Positions 35,707 to 45,429 are shown, counted from the stretch's first letter. The stretch: 64,000 bases of DNA from an uncultured Alphaproteobacteria bacterium (GCA_937988775.1 CALKHP010000058.1:1-64000), one strand, 5' to 3'. Numbers and translations are program-made. The notes: a model not told the origin generated them from the sequence alone.

Positions 35707-37695
35707 CTAGCGGCCGAGCTTGCCCTTCACCGCCGCGACGATCGCCTCGGGGGTGATGGCAAATTTGTCATAGACTTTCTGGAACGGACCGCACGCGCCG
35801 AAACCGTGCATGCCAATGAACAGGCCGTCGAGCCCGATAATGCCGTCCCAGCCCATGCGGATGCCGGCCTCGACCGCGACCTTCGCCTTGGCGCGGCCGA
35901 TGATGCGGCGCCGGTAGCTCTCGGGCTGCTCGAGGAACAGGTCCATGCACGGCACCGAAACCAGCCTGGTGCCGATGCCGGCCGCCTGCAACGCGTCGCG
36001 CGCCGCGGCCGCGATCTGGACCTCGGAGCCCGACGCGAACAGGCTCGCTTCCGCCTTGCCATCGGCCGGGAACAGCTCATAGGCGCCGAGCGCGCTCAGG
36101 TTCCTGGCCACGAAGCTCTTGCGCATCGGCGCGCAATTCTGCCGCGACAGCGCGAACAGGCTCGGCCGGTTGGCGGTCTTCAGCGCGTTGTCGTAGCATT
36201 CGACCGTCTCGGTCAGGTCGGCCGGGCGCATCACGCGCAGGTTGGGGATGGCGCGCAACGCCGCCAGATGCTCGACCGGCTGGTGCGTCGGGCCATCCTC
36301 GCCGACGCCGATCGAATCATGCGTCATGACGTAGATCACGCGCTGCTCCATCAGCGCCGCGAGGCGGATCGAGGGCCGGCAGTAATCGGAAAACACCAGG
36401 AAGGTGCCCGATGCCGGGATCAGCCCGCCATGCAGCGCGAGCCCGTTCATCGCCGCCGCCATGCCGTGCTCGCGGATGCCGTAATGCACGAAACTGCCGC
36501 TGTAATCATGCGGCGCGATGGCGCGCATGCCCTTGCCGAGCGTGTTGTTCGACGGCGTGAGATCGGCCGAGCCGGACACGAATTCCGGCAGTTCCTGGCC
36601 GAGAAGCGTGATCACCGCTTCCGAGAACTTGCGCGAACCGGCCGGCTTGGTGTCGTCGAGCGCCTTCTGCTTGAAGCCGCGCAGCGCCTTGTCGAGCCCC
36701 TTGGGCAGGATGCCGGCCATCACGCGCTCGAATTCGGCCTTCGCCTTCGGCTTGGTCTTGTCGAGCCGGGCCTGCCACGCCGCGCGCGCCTCGGCGCCAC
36801 GCTTGCCGATCGCGGCCCACGCCTTGCGCAGGTCGTCGGGGATCTCGAACGGACCGTGGTTCCAGCCGAGCGCCTTCTTGGCGCCGGCGAGTTCCTCAGG
36901 CCCGAGCGGCGAACCGTGCACGCCGGAGGTGCCGGCCTTGTGTGGCGCACCGAACCCGATCGTGGTGCGGCAGGCGATCAGCGTCGGCTTGTCGGAACGC
37001 TTGGCGGCGGCGATGGCGGCGGAAATCGCCGCCTGGTCATGGCCGTCGACATGCACCGCGTTCCAGCCATTGGCCTCGAAACGCTTCACCTGATCGACGG
37101 AATCAGCCAGCGACAGCGGCCCGTCGATCGAGATGCCGTTATTGTCCCAGAAGGCGATCAGCTTGTTGAGCTTGAGATGGCCGGCGAGCGCCGAGGATTC
37201 CTGGCTGATGCCTTCCATCAGGTCGCCATCGGAGACCAGCACATAGGTGAAGTGATCGACGAGCGCCTTGCCGTGGCGCGCCGCCAGCATGCGCTCGGCG
37301 AGCGCCATGCCGACCGCATTGCCGAGCCCCTGGCCGAGCGGCCCGGTCGTCGTCTCGATGCCGCTGATCGCGCCATGCTCGGGGTGGCCGGCGGTCTTGG
37401 CATCGATCTGGCGGAAATTCCCGACGTCGTCGAGCGTGATGTCGGGATAGCCGCTGAGATAGAGCAGCGCATAGAGCATCGCCGAACCGTGGCCGGCCGA
37501 CAGCACGAAACGGTCGCGGTCGGGCCAATGCGGATTGCCGGCATCGAACTTGAGATGGTCGCGGAACAACGCGGTCACGATATCGGCCGCGCCCATCGGC
37601 AGGCCGGGATGGCCGGAATTCGCCTTCTCGACTGCATCCATGGCGAGCGCGCGCACGGCATTAGCCATCCGGTTCTGCTCGGCAGCATTCGCCAT
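35707..37695 (-). CDS. tkt: Transketolase
   Basis: This thiamine diphosphate enzyme moves two-carbon units between sugar phosphates in the pentose phosphate or Calvin pathway. The ThDP motif VSDGDLMEGISQESSALAGH, the active-site SAGHGSAMLYALLYL, and the central ThDP-binding IREHGMAAAMNG are visible. It has 662 residues. It leads the tkt-gap-fsr-pgk direction and is divergent from an acyl-CoA synthetase gene. Confidence 0.97.
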   Translation of the reverse strand: MANAAEQNRMANAVRALAMDAVEKANSGHPGLPMGAADIVTALFRDHLKFDAGNPHWPDRDRFVLSAGHGSAMLYALLYLSGYPDITLDDVGNFRQIDAKTAGHPEHGAISGIETTTGPLGQGLGNAVGMALAERMLAARHGKALVDHFTYVLVSDGDLMEGISQESSALAGHLKLNKLIAFWDNNGISIDGPLSLADSVDQVKRFEANGWNAVHVDGHDQAAISAAIAAAKRSDKPTLIACRTTIGFGAPHKAGTSGVHGSPLGPEELAGAKKALGWNHGPFEIPDDLRKAWAAIGKRGAEARAAWQARLDKTKPKAKAEFERVMAGILPKGLDKALRGFKQKALDDTKPAGSRKFSEAVITLLGQELPEFVSGSADLTPSNNTLGKGMRAIAPHDYSGSFVHYGIREHGMAAAMNGLALHGGLIPASGTFLVFSDYCRPSIRLAALMEQRVIYVMTHDSIGVGEDGPTHQPVEHLAALRAIPNLRVMRPADLTETVECYDNALKTANRPSLFALSRQNCAPMRKSFVARNLSALGAYELFPADGKAEASLFASGSEVQIAAAARDALQAAGIGTRLVSVPCMDLFLEQPESYRRRIIGRAKAKVAVEAGIRMGWDGIIGLDGLFIGMHGFGACGPFQKVYDKFAITPEAIVAAVKGKLGR

Positions 37696-37872
37696 TTTCG
37701 GGTTCCTTGCACAGATTTAGGAGAGGTTCCGGCCTGATTAGCACCTCCCGGAGGGGTGTCAACGAAGAGACCGCTGAAATTCGCGCTTGTTCCGGCCGTT
37801 GCGCCGGCTTTTCTTTGGCCGGCGCCTCAGGCACAACGGAGCGAAACGACAACGCTCAAGGGAAAACACATC

Positions 37873-39504
37873 ATGTCACGCGCCGCCTATTCGCACGGGC
37901 TGGACAAGCGGCCGGCGAATTTCCAGCCGCTGACGCCGCTCAGCTTTCTCGCTCGCGCGGCGCAGGTCTTCCCCGGGCACGTCGCGGTCATCCATGGCCG
38001 CCAGCGCATGGATTACGCGGCGCTTTATGCCCGCGCGCGCCAGCTTGCCTCGGCGCTTGCCAGACACGGCATCGGCAAGGGCGATACCGTCTCGGCGCTG
38101 CTCGCGAACACGCCGCCGATGATCGAGTGCCATTACGGCGTGCCGATGCTCGGCGCCGTGCTAAACACCATCAACACCCGGCTCGACGCCGCGACCGTCG
38201 CCTTCATCCTCGACCATGCCGAGGCCAGGGTCCTGATCGTCGATAGCGAGTTCGCCGAACTGGCCCGCGAGGCGCTGGCGAAGGCCAAGGTCAAGCCGGT
38301 GCTGATCAGCTATGACGATCCGGAATTTCCCGGCCTCGGCGCGCCTCTGGAAGGCATCGATTACGAGGCGCTTCTGGCCGAGGGCGATGCGGATTTCGCC
38401 TGGGCGATGCCGGATGACGAATGGGATGCGATCGCGCTCAACTACACCTCGGGCACCACAGGCAACCCCAAGGGCGTGGTCTATTCGCATCGCGGAGCCT
38501 ATCTGATGTGCTTCGCCAACAGCCTCGCGGCCGAGCTTGGCCAGCACCCGGTCTATCTGTGGACGCTGCCGATGTTCCATTGCAACGGCTGGTGCTTTCC
38601 CTGGACGCTGTCGGCGGTCGCCGGCACCCATGTCTGCCTGCGCTGGGTCAGGGCGGGCGAGATTTTCCGCGTCATCGCCACGGAGAAGGTGACGCATCTT
38701 TGCGGCGCGCCGATCGTCATGGCGACGCTGCTCAACGCGCCGGACGCCGACAAGCAGCCGCTGCCGCATCGTGTGCGTTTCGTCACCGCCGCCGCACCGC
38801 CGCCGGAAGCCGTGCTCGCCAGCATGGGCGAGGCCGGTTTCGAGGTCGTGCATGTCTACGGGCTGACCGAGGTCTATGGCCCGGCCGTGGTCAATGCCTG
38901 GCACGCGGCATGGGACGGCCTGCCGGCGGCGGAGCGCGCCAGCCTGAAATCGCGCCAGGGCGTGCGCTATCCGGGCCTGGAAGACCTCGCCGTGCTCGAC
39001 CCCGCCAGCATGAAGCCGGTGCCGGCCGACGGCGCCACGCTCGGCGAGGTGATGTTTCGCGGCAACCTGGTGATGAAAGGCTATTTCAAGAACCAGGCCG
39101 CGACCGAGGAAGCCTTCGCCGGCGGCTGGTTCCATTCCGGCGATCTCGGCGTCATGCATGCCGACGGCTATATCCAGCTCAAGGACCGCTCGAAGGACAT
39201 CATCATCTCGGGCGGCGAGAACATTTCTTCCATCGAGGTCGAGGACGCGCTCTACAAGCACCCGGCCGTCAAGCTCGTCGCCGTGGTGGCACGCCCGGAT
39301 GCGCGCTGGGGCGAACACCCTTGCGCCTTCGTCGAGTTGAAGGATGGCGCGAGCGTCACCGCCGAGGCGCTCGCCGCCTTCGCGGCCGAACACCTCGCGC
39401 GCTACAAGCTGCCGCGCACGATCCTGTTCGAGGAGCTGCCAAAAACCTCGACCGGAAAAATCCAGAAATTCGCGCTGCGCGAGCGGGCGAAAAATCTGAC
39501 CTGA
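37873..39504 (+). CDS. AMP-binding fatty-acyl-CoA synthetase
   Basis: This acyl-CoA synthetase of 543 residues has the P-loop YTSGTTGNPKGVVYSH, the A5 motif VYGLTEVYG, A7/A8 HSGDLGVMHADGYIQLKDRSKD and the C-terminal Lys in KTSTGKIQKFALRE. LPMFHCNGWCFPW is typical of the medium/long-chain or aryl-acid group (FadD-like). The chain-length specificity cannot be set. ATG 37873 (MSRAAYSHGL) was preferred to the ATG at 37756, whose extra 39 residues look unconserved. Confidence 0.92.
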   Translation: MSRAAYSHGLDKRPANFQPLTPLSFLARAAQVFPGHVAVIHGRQRMDYAALYARARQLASALARHGIGKGDTVSALLANTPPMIECHYGVPMLGAVLNTINTRLDAATVAFILDHAEARVLIVDSEFAELAREALAKAKVKPVLISYDDPEFPGLGAPLEGIDYEALLAEGDADFAWAMPDDEWDAIALNYTSGTTGNPKGVVYSHRGAYLMCFANSLAAELGQHPVYLWTLPMFHCNGWCFPWTLSAVAGTHVCLRWVRAGEIFRVIATEKVTHLCGAPIVMATLLNAPDADKQPLPHRVRFVTAAAPPPEAVLASMGEAGFEVVHVYGLTEVYGPAVVNAWHAAWDGLPAAERASLKSRQGVRYPGLEDLAVLDPASMKPVPADGATLGEVMFRGNLVMKGYFKNQAATEEAFAGGWFHSGDLGVMHADGYIQLKDRSKDIIISGGENISSIEVEDALYKHPAVKLVAVVARPDARWGEHPCAFVELKDGASVTAEALAAFAAEHLARYKLPRTILFEELPKTSTGKIQKFALRERAKNLT

Positions 39505-39525
39505 GCCAAATCTGACCCGAGCCAA
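39494..39525 (+). repeat. 16-base tandem duplication across a stop codon
   Basis: ATCTGACCTGAGCCAA is followed at once by ATCTGACCCGAGCCAA, one mismatch. The first copy contains the acyl-CoA synthetase stop codon. This looks like a recent slippage duplication of the gene end. Confidence 0.75.
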
Positions 39526-39576
39526 GGCCGAGCCCTAGCGCACTTCAAGCGTCGCGCAGCGCCAGAACGGCCTTTC

Positions 39577-39599
39577 CTGACAGCATCATATGCTGTCAG
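39577..39599. repeat. Perfect stem-loop after the acyl-CoA synthetase gene
   Basis: CTGACAGCAT-CAT-ATGCTGTCAG, a 10-base stem with a 3-base loop. It lies between the convergent synthetase and DUF465 genes and lacks a T-run. It may be a bidirectional 3' end barrier or a protein-binding palindrome. Confidence 0.6.
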
Positions 39600-39674
39600 C
39601 CGGCTCGGCTTACGCGGATGGCGACGGCTATGCCTGCGCGCATTCAGCCGGTTGGAACCAAATGCGCCGCAGCC

Positions 39675-39866
39675 TCAATGCACCATCGCGACGGCATCGC
39701 CGCCTTGTCGCAGGCGGATGATCGCGTCCTTCAGTTGCAGTTTCTTGCGTTTCAATTCAGCGAGTTTCAGATCGCTACTTGCCGGCTGAGCCAGTTCCTG
39801 CTCGATAGCCTCGTCGAGCGCGCGGTGCTTCCGTTCAAGCTCCGCCAAGTGCGAGTCCAGCGACAT
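39675..39866 (-). CDS. DUF465 (YdcH-like) small protein, copy 1
   Basis: This is a 63-residue DUF465 helical-hairpin protein (LDSHLAELERKHRALDEAIEQEL ... KLAELKRKKLQLKDAI). The start at 39866 follows AGGAGG. The function is unknown. It is divergent from a second DUF465 gene 193 bases away. Confidence 0.9.
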   Translation of the reverse strand: MSLDSHLAELERKHRALDEAIEQELAQPASSDLKLAELKRKKLQLKDAIIRLRQGGDAVAMVH

Positions 39867-40058
39867 GAGTAACCTCCTGTTCGGTTTCGCAACAGGTTCA
39901 TGACAGCACAACTTGGGCGCCGCGCCAAGCGTGACCGCTTCACAATATCGGGGGCTGCGGTAACATCATGCGCGCGCCGCAAGGCGATTGCGTGGACGCG
40001 CGAATTTGGGCACAAAAACGATCATATTCCTTCAGCACCGTTCGGGCAGCCGCATCGC

Positions 40059-40277
40059 ATGCAAGCCGATAACAGCAATGACGACCGTGCCCGCCTCGAG
40101 CGCGACCTCGCCCATCTGCGCCAGGAGCATCGCGATCTCGACGATGCGATTCTGGCGCTCGAGCATCTCGGCAGCCCCGACAAGCTACAGATCCAGCGCC
40201 TGAAGAAGAAGAAACTGCTGCTCAAGGACGAGATCACCGCGCTGTCCGACCGGCTGACGCCGGATATCATCGCCTGA
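40059..40277 (+). CDS. DUF465 (YdcH-like) small protein, copy 2
   Basis: This is a 72-residue second DUF465 protein with the core LERDLAHLRQEHRDLDDAI and KLQIQRLKKKKLLLKDEI. It shares the KRKKLQLKD / KKKKLLLKD motif with the first copy but is clearly divergent. ATG 40059 was picked from the family start; the ribosome binding site is weak. It precedes purE-purK, a conserved order in Rhizobiales. Confidence 0.88.
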   Translation: MQADNSNDDRARLERDLAHLRQEHRDLDDAILALEHLGSPDKLQIQRLKKKKLLLKDEITALSDRLTPDIIA

Positions 40278-40436
40278 CAGGCTTGGATGTCGCTTCAGGC
40301 CGCCGCGGCTTTCAGGATCATCGCAAACAGGCCCGGTCGCGAAAAATCGTTGCCAGTTTTTCGCTGCATGCTCTAGAAGCGCGCTTTGCTCGGCCGCAAC
40401 CCTCGGGGGGAAACGGCTTTGGGGGGAGAACAGGCC

Positions 40437-40931
40437 ATGCAGGGCCGCACGACGCCGGTTGCGATCATCATGGGCAGCCAGTCCGACTGGACGACGATGC
40501 GCCACGCCGCCGAGACGCTGGACGCGCTCGCCATCGGCTACGACGCCCGCATCGTCTCGGCGCACCGCACGCCGGAAAGGCTGTATGATTTTGCGCGCGG
40601 CGCGCGCGATGCCGGCTTCCGCATCGTCATCGCCGGCGCCGGCGGCGCGGCGCACCTGCCCGGCATGACCTCCGCCTTGACCTCCCTGCCCGTGTTCGGC
40701 GTGCCGGTCGAATCCAAGGCGCTGTCGGGCCAGGACAGCCTGCTCTCGATCGTGCAGATGCCGGCCGGCGTGCCCGTCGGTACGTTGGCGATCGGCAAGG
40801 CCGGCGCCATCAACGCCGCCCTGCTCGCCGCCGCCGTGCTGGCGCTCGGCGACGAGGCGCTGCGCGCCCGGCTCGACGCCTGGCGCGCCCGCCAGACCAG
40901 CGCCGTCGCAGATACCCCGAGCGACGCATGA
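40437..40931 (+). CDS. purE: 5-(carboxyamino)imidazole ribonucleotide mutase PurE
   Basis: PurE isomerises N5-CAIR to CAIR in purine synthesis. The motifs IIMGSQSDWTTM, VSAHRTPERL with the catalytic His, and AGAGGAAHLPGM are all present. ATG 40437 follows GGGGGGAG and gives 164 residues. Its stop overlaps the purK ATG (ATGA). The 160-base leader has no recognised riboswitch. Confidence 0.96.
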   Translation: MQGRTTPVAIIMGSQSDWTTMRHAAETLDALAIGYDARIVSAHRTPERLYDFARGARDAGFRIVIAGAGGAAHLPGMTSALTSLPVFGVPVESKALSGQDSLLSIVQMPAGVPVGTLAIGKAGAINAALLAAAVLALGDEALRARLDAWRARQTSAVADTPSDA

Positions 40932-42010
40932 CCCAGCCCGAACAGATTCTCGGCATCCTCGGCGGCGGCCAGCTTGGCCGCATGCTGGCGCTCGCCGCCG
41001 CGACGCTCGGTATCCGCTGCCATGTCTTCGCGCCCGAATCGGACAGCCCCGCCTTCGATGTCGCGGCCTTCCGCACCGCCGCGCGCTACACCGACGCCGA
41101 GGCGCTCGCCCGCTTCGCGGCGAGCGTCGACGTCGTGACCTACGAATTCGAGAACGTGCCGACCGAGACGCTCGACATCCTGCAGCAGACGGCCCCCGAC
41201 GTGCCGGTGCGCCCGGGCCGGCGCGCGCTCTCGATCACGCAGGACCGCCTGCTCGAAAAGGCCTTCATCACCGATCAGGGCCTGACCACCGCGCCCTTCG
41301 CCGATATTTCCCGGCCTGCGGCGCTCGAGGCCGCGCTGCAATCGATCGGCACGCCGGCGATCCTGAAGACGCGGCGCTTCGGCTATGACGGCAAGGGCCA
41401 GATCAAGATCGCCTCGGCCCAGGAGGGCAAGGCGGCCTGGGACGCGCTCGAGCGCCAGCCCGCCATCCTCGAGGGTTTCGTGCCCTTCGTGCGCGAGGTC
41501 TCGGTGCTGGTGGCGCGCACCGCCAATGGCCAGAGCGCGACCTACGATGTCTGCGAGAACAGCCACCGCAACCACATCCTGGCGCGCACGGTATTGCCGG
41601 CCAATCTGAGCCCCGCCTCGGAGGCTTTCGCCCGCGACGCCGCCACGCTGCTCGCCGAGGCGCTCGACTATGTCGGGCTGATGGCGGTGGAAATGTTCGT
41701 CACCGAACAGGGCGGCCGGCAGGACCTCGTCATCAACGAGATCGCGCCGCGCGTGCATAATTCCGGGCACTGGACCATCGAGGGCGCCGACACCTCGCAA
41801 TTCCTGCAACATGTCCGCGCCGTGATGGACCTGCCGCTCGGCGCGACGCTGCGCCGCCACAAGGTCGAGATGGAGAACCTGCTCGGGCAGGATATGGACC
41901 GCGTGCCCGCCCTGCTCGCCGAGCCCGGCGCCCACCTGCATCTCTACGGCAAGCTCGAAGCGCGCCCCGGCCGCAAGATGGGCCACGTCACCCGGCTGCT
42001 CGCCAAATAG
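40928..42010 (+). CDS. purK: 5-(carboxyamino)imidazole ribonucleotide synthase PurK
   Basis: PurK is an ATP-grasp enzyme that carboxylates AIR with bicarbonate. GILGGGQLGRMLALAA is the N-terminal nucleotide-fold signature; KTRRFGYDGKGQ and EGFVPFVREVSVLVART form the ATP-grasp core; INEIAPRVHNSGHWTIEG is the metal/ATP site. It has 360 residues and is coupled to purE by a four-base overlap. Confidence 0.97.
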   Translation: MTQPEQILGILGGGQLGRMLALAAATLGIRCHVFAPESDSPAFDVAAFRTAARYTDAEALARFAASVDVVTYEFENVPTETLDILQQTAPDVPVRPGRRALSITQDRLLEKAFITDQGLTTAPFADISRPAALEAALQSIGTPAILKTRRFGYDGKGQIKIASAQEGKAAWDALERQPAILEGFVPFVREVSVLVARTANGQSATYDVCENSHRNHILARTVLPANLSPASEAFARDAATLLAEALDYVGLMAVEMFVTEQGGRQDLVINEIAPRVHNSGHWTIEGADTSQFLQHVRAVMDLPLGATLRRHKVEMENLLGQDMDRVPALLAEPGAHLHLYGKLEARPGRKMGHVTRLLAK

Positions 42011-42074
42011 CCGCGCCGGGCAAACCCTTTCTCGCGCCGGAGCGGTGGACAGCCCATCTGAATTCTGCTAGCGA

Positions 42075-42093
42075 ACCACCAACATCGGGTGGT
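42075..42093. repeat. Small hairpin in the purK-rpsU gap
   Basis: ACCACC / GGTGGT with a 7-base loop, 58 bases before the rpsU start. It could end the purEK message or structure the rpsU leader; no T-run is present. Confidence 0.35.
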
Positions 42094-42150
42094 GACGATC
42101 TGTCTCGCCGCCCGAATTTCTTTTGACCATTCGAAACGACAGGAACACCG

Positions 42151-42381
42151 GTGCAGGTACTCGTTCGCGACAACAACGTCGACCAGGCTCTCCGCGCGCT
42201 CAAGAAGAAGATGCAGCGCGAGGGCATCTTCCGCGAGATGAAGCTGCGCGGGCATTACGAGAAGCCTTCCGAGAAGAAGGCGCGCGAGAAGGCCGAAGCC
42301 GTGCGCCGCGCCCGCAAGCTCGCCCGCAAGCGCATGCAGCGCGAGGGCCTGATTGCCGTGAAGCCGAAACCCGCCCGCTGA
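42151..42381 (+). CDS. rpsU: 30S ribosomal protein bS21
   Basis: bS21 helps mRNA selection by the 30S subunit. It has 76 residues, starting with GTG at 42151 behind AGGAACA. The sequence QVLVRDNNVDQALRALKKKMQREG is diagnostic, and the C-terminus is Arg/Lys-rich. Confidence 0.96.
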   Translation: MQVLVRDNNVDQALRALKKKMQREGIFREMKLRGHYEKPSEKKAREKAEAVRRARKLARKRMQREGLIAVKPKPAR

Positions 42382-42556
42382 TCTTTCGGCGCCCGACGCG
42401 GCGCTCTTGGCCTATGGCGAAGCGCCCGCCGGGTTGACCCCCGCTGCGGGCTTGTGCCTTTTGGGGCATGATGGCCGTGGCTGCTACAGGTGGCGGCATC
42501 GTTCGGAACTGCCGATTGATCTTAAAGCCCATCAGGATCGCCCAATCAGGATCACC

Positions 42557-43471
42557 ATGGCCCCCTCATTGATCTCGACCCGCTCCTCGGCCCGCCCCCT
42601 GGCATCCTCGGCCCGCGTTTCGCGCCGCCTGCTCGGCGGCCTGTCGGCGCTGGCACTGGTGCTGACCCTCGCGGCTTGTGATTCGGTCGGCACGCTGAAC
42701 CCGGCCGGCATCGCCGAGGTCGAGGACCCGGCCATGGCGGGCGCCAGCGCCAACAACATCGCCTCGCTCTCGGAAGTGATCGAGAAGAATCCGGGCGATG
42801 CCCAGGCCTATAACACGCGCGGCGCGGCAAATGCCCGTGCGCGCAACTATCAGGCCGCGATCGCCGATTTCTCGCAGGCGATCCGCCTCAACCCCTCGCT
42901 CGCCTCGGCCTTCTCCAATCGCGGCCTCGCCTACCGCCAGATCAACCGGCCGGACCAGGCGCTGCCGGACTTCAACCGCGCCATCAGCGTCGATCCGCAA
43001 TACGCGCCAGCCTATATCGGGCGCGGCAATCTCTACCGTGCGCGCGGCAACCTGTCCGGCGCCCTCGCCGATCTCACCAAGGCGATCGACCTGAACTCGC
43101 AGGCGGCCGAAGCCTACCACGCGCGCGGCCTGGTCTACCAGTTGCAGGGCCAGCAGCAGTTCGCGATCTCCGATTTCGACGCGGCCATCGACCGCGACCC
43201 CTACGTCTCGCCGCCCTATCAGGCCCGTGCCCAGAGTTCGATCGCCGTCGGCAAATACGATACCGCCGTCGAGGATCTCAACGCCGCCCTGAACATCGAC
43301 CGCAACAACTCCGATGCCTGGGCGATGCGCGGCCTTGCCCTCGAGAAGCAGGGCAAGAAGAAGGAAGCGCTCGAAAGCTACCAGAGCGCGCTCGGCGTCA
43401 ACGACAAGAACCAGATGGCGCGCGAGGGGCTTGGCCGCGTCAGCGGCGGCGGCGGTTCCCTGTTCCGGTAG
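42557..43471 (+). CDS. TPR-repeat lipoprotein
   Basis: This is a 304-residue periplasmic lipoprotein. After a 40-residue signal with lipobox LTLAAC come at least six tetratricopeptide repeats (for example PGDAQAYNTRGAANARARNYQAAIADF units), ending near KKEALESYQSALGV. TPR lipoproteins of this kind act as scaffolds in the envelope; no specific partner can be named. ATG 42557 was chosen because the signal peptide begins there. Confidence 0.9.
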   Translation: MAPSLISTRSSARPLASSARVSRRLLGGLSALALVLTLAACDSVGTLNPAGIAEVEDPAMAGASANNIASLSEVIEKNPGDAQAYNTRGAANARARNYQAAIADFSQAIRLNPSLASAFSNRGLAYRQINRPDQALPDFNRAISVDPQYAPAYIGRGNLYRARGNLSGALADLTKAIDLNSQAAEAYHARGLVYQLQGQQQFAISDFDAAIDRDPYVSPPYQARAQSSIAVGKYDTAVEDLNAALNIDRNNSDAWAMRGLALEKQGKKKEALESYQSALGVNDKNQMAREGLGRVSGGGGSLFR

Positions 43472-43502
43472 CAGCCAACTGCTTTCCACCACGCATATGC
43501 AA

Positions 43503-43528
43503 AAAGGGCCGGATCGCTCCGGCCCTTT
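43503..43528. terminator. Bidirectional terminator between TPR lipoprotein gene and pntB
   Basis: AAAGGGCCGGA / TCCGGCCCTTT (11-base stem, 4-base loop). On the minus strand it continues TTTTTGC, on the plus strand CGCGTTTT. It serves the two convergent genes. Confidence 0.88.
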
Positions 43529-43567
43529 CGCGTTTTACCCGATGATGAAAAGCCTGACCCGACCGGT

Positions 43568-44971
43568 TCAGTGCCCCATCGCCTTGACGATGGCGTCGGT
43601 GACCTTCTTGGCATCGCCGAACAGCATCATCGTATTGGGCTTGAAGAACAGCTCGTTCTCGACGCCGGCATAGCCCGAGCCCATGCCGCGCTTGATGAAC
43701 AGCACGGTCTTGGCCTTCTCGACATCGAGGATCGGCATGCCGAAGATCGGCGAGGCCGGATCGGTCTTGGCGGCCGGATTGGTGACGTCATTGGCGCCGA
43801 TGACGAAGGCAACGTCGGCCTGGCCGAATTCCGAGTTGATATCCTCGAGTTCGAACACCTCGTCATAGGGCACGTTGGCCTCGGCGAGCAGCACGTTCAT
43901 GTGGCCCGGCATGCGGCCCGCCACCGGATGGATGGCGTATTTGACGTCGACACCCTCCTTCTTGAGCATGTCGGCCATCTCGCGCAGCGCGTGCTGGGCC
44001 TGCGCCACCGCCATGCCGTAACCCGGCACGATGATGACGGTCGAGGCGTTCTGCATGATGAAGGCGGCATCCTCCGCCGAGCCCTGCTTGACGGGACGGG
44101 CTTCCTTCTCGCCCGCGGCACCGGCCGCCGTCTCGCCGCCGAAGCCGCCGAGGATGACCGAGATGAAGCTGCGGTTCATGCCCTTGCACATGATGTAGGA
44201 CAGGATCGCGCCCGAGGAGCCGACGAGCGCGCCGGTGATGATTAGCGCCAGATTGCCGAGGGTGAAGCCGATGCCGGCGGCGGCCCAGCCGGAATACGAG
44301 TTCAGCATCGAGATCACGACCGGCATGTCGGCGCCGCCGATCGGCACGATCAGCAGCACGCCGAGCGTGAAGCTCAGCAGCACGATCAGCCAGAACACCA
44401 CCGCGCTTTCGGTGGCGACCAGCACCACGATCAGCACGATCAGCAACGCGGCCAGTGCCAGGTTGATGACATGGCGCTGCGGCAGCAGGATCGGCTTGCC
44501 GCTCATGCGGCCGTCGAGCTTGAGGAAGGCGATCACCGAGCCGGTGAAGGTGATGGCGCCGATCGCCACGCCGATCGACATCTCGACCAGCGCCTGCTTG
44601 TGGATATGGCCGACATCGCCGATGCCGAAGGCAAACGGCGCATAAAGCGCGGCGGCTGCGACAAACACCGCCGACAGGCCGACCAGCGCATGGAAGAAGG
44701 CGATCAACTGCGGCATCGCCGTCATCTGCACGGTGCGCGCGCGCCAGACGCCGAAGGCGCCGCCGATGGCGATGCCGATCAGCGCCAGCACGAAGCCGAA
44801 ACCGGTCGGCGGCACGTGGAGCAGCGTGGTGAGCACGGCCAGCGCCATGCCGGCGACGCCGAGCATGTTGCCACGCCGGCTCGTCGTCGGATGCGACAGC
44901 CCGCGCAACGCCAGGATGAACAGGACGCCCGAGACGAGGTAGAGAAGATTGGCGATATTGGCGTTCAGCAT
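43568..44971 (-). CDS. pntB: NAD(P) transhydrogenase subunit beta
   Basis: PntB holds the NADP-binding domain III and about nine membrane segments of the proton-pumping transhydrogenase. The NADP site motif VIIVPGYGMAVAQAQHAL and GADMPVVISMLNSYSGWAAA are diagnostic. ATG 44971 (MLNANIANLLYLVSG) gives 467 residues. It starts 8 bases after the PntAB-type subunit gene. Confidence 0.97.
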   Translation of the reverse strand: MLNANIANLLYLVSGVLFILALRGLSHPTTSRRGNMLGVAGMALAVLTTLLHVPPTGFGFVLALIGIAIGGAFGVWRARTVQMTAMPQLIAFFHALVGLSAVFVAAAALYAPFAFGIGDVGHIHKQALVEMSIGVAIGAITFTGSVIAFLKLDGRMSGKPILLPQRHVINLALAALLIVLIVVLVATESAVVFWLIVLLSFTLGVLLIVPIGGADMPVVISMLNSYSGWAAAGIGFTLGNLALIITGALVGSSGAILSYIMCKGMNRSFISVILGGFGGETAAGAAGEKEARPVKQGSAEDAAFIMQNASTVIIVPGYGMAVAQAQHALREMADMLKKEGVDVKYAIHPVAGRMPGHMNVLLAEANVPYDEVFELEDINSEFGQADVAFVIGANDVTNPAAKTDPASPIFGMPILDVEKAKTVLFIKRGMGSGYAGVENELFFKPNTMMLFGDAKKVTDAIVKAMGH

Positions 44972-44979
44972 GGCCGTGC

Positions 44980-45429
44980 TCAGCCCTTCTTCTTGTACAT
45001 GGCGAGCATGCGTTCGGTGACGAGGAAGCCGCCGAAGATGTTCACCGAGGCGAGCACGACGCTGATGAAGCCGAAGCCCTCGGCCCAGCCGGTCGCCTCG
45101 CCCGCCACCGCCTTGGCGCCGACGGCGAGCAGCGCGCCGACGATGATCACCGAGGAAATCGCGTTGGTCACCGACATCAGCGGCGTGTGCAGCGCCGGCG
45201 TCACCGACCACACGACGTAATAGCCGACGAAGATCGCCATCACGAAAATGGCGAAGCGGAACACGAACGGGTCGATCAGGCCGCCGGTGGCGGCGCTGAC
45301 GGCATGGCTGCCGGCATCGACCGCCTGTTGCAGCGCGTCGAGCGCGGCTTGCGCCTTGTCGGCGGCATGCCGGGCGGCGGCTTCGGCCTGACGGGCCTGT
45401 TCGAGGACTTCAGCGGGAGATTGCGCCAT
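44980..45429 (-). CDS. pntAB: NAD(P) transhydrogenase subunit alpha part 2 (membrane part)
   Basis: This 149-residue protein carries the membrane segments that in E. coli form the C-terminus of PntA. An N-terminal Ala/Gln-rich helix precedes FVFRFAIFVMAIFVGYYVVW and further hydrophobic helices with the TPLMSVTNAISSVIIVGAL motif. The three-gene split is the normal alphaproteobacterial form. It lies 10 bases after the pntAA gene. Confidence 0.95.
   Translation of the reverse strand: MAQSPAEVLEQARQAEAAARHAADKAQAALDALQQAVDAGSHAVSAATGGLIDPFVFRFAIFVMAIFVGYYVVWSVTPALHTPLMSVTNAISSVIIVGALLAVGAKAVAGEATGWAEGFGFISVVLASVNIFGGFLVTERMLAMYKKKG

Noticed and set aside
40278..40436. Riboswitch upstream of purE
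   Set aside because: No purine aptamer signature or strong terminator/antiterminator pair was seen in the leader.
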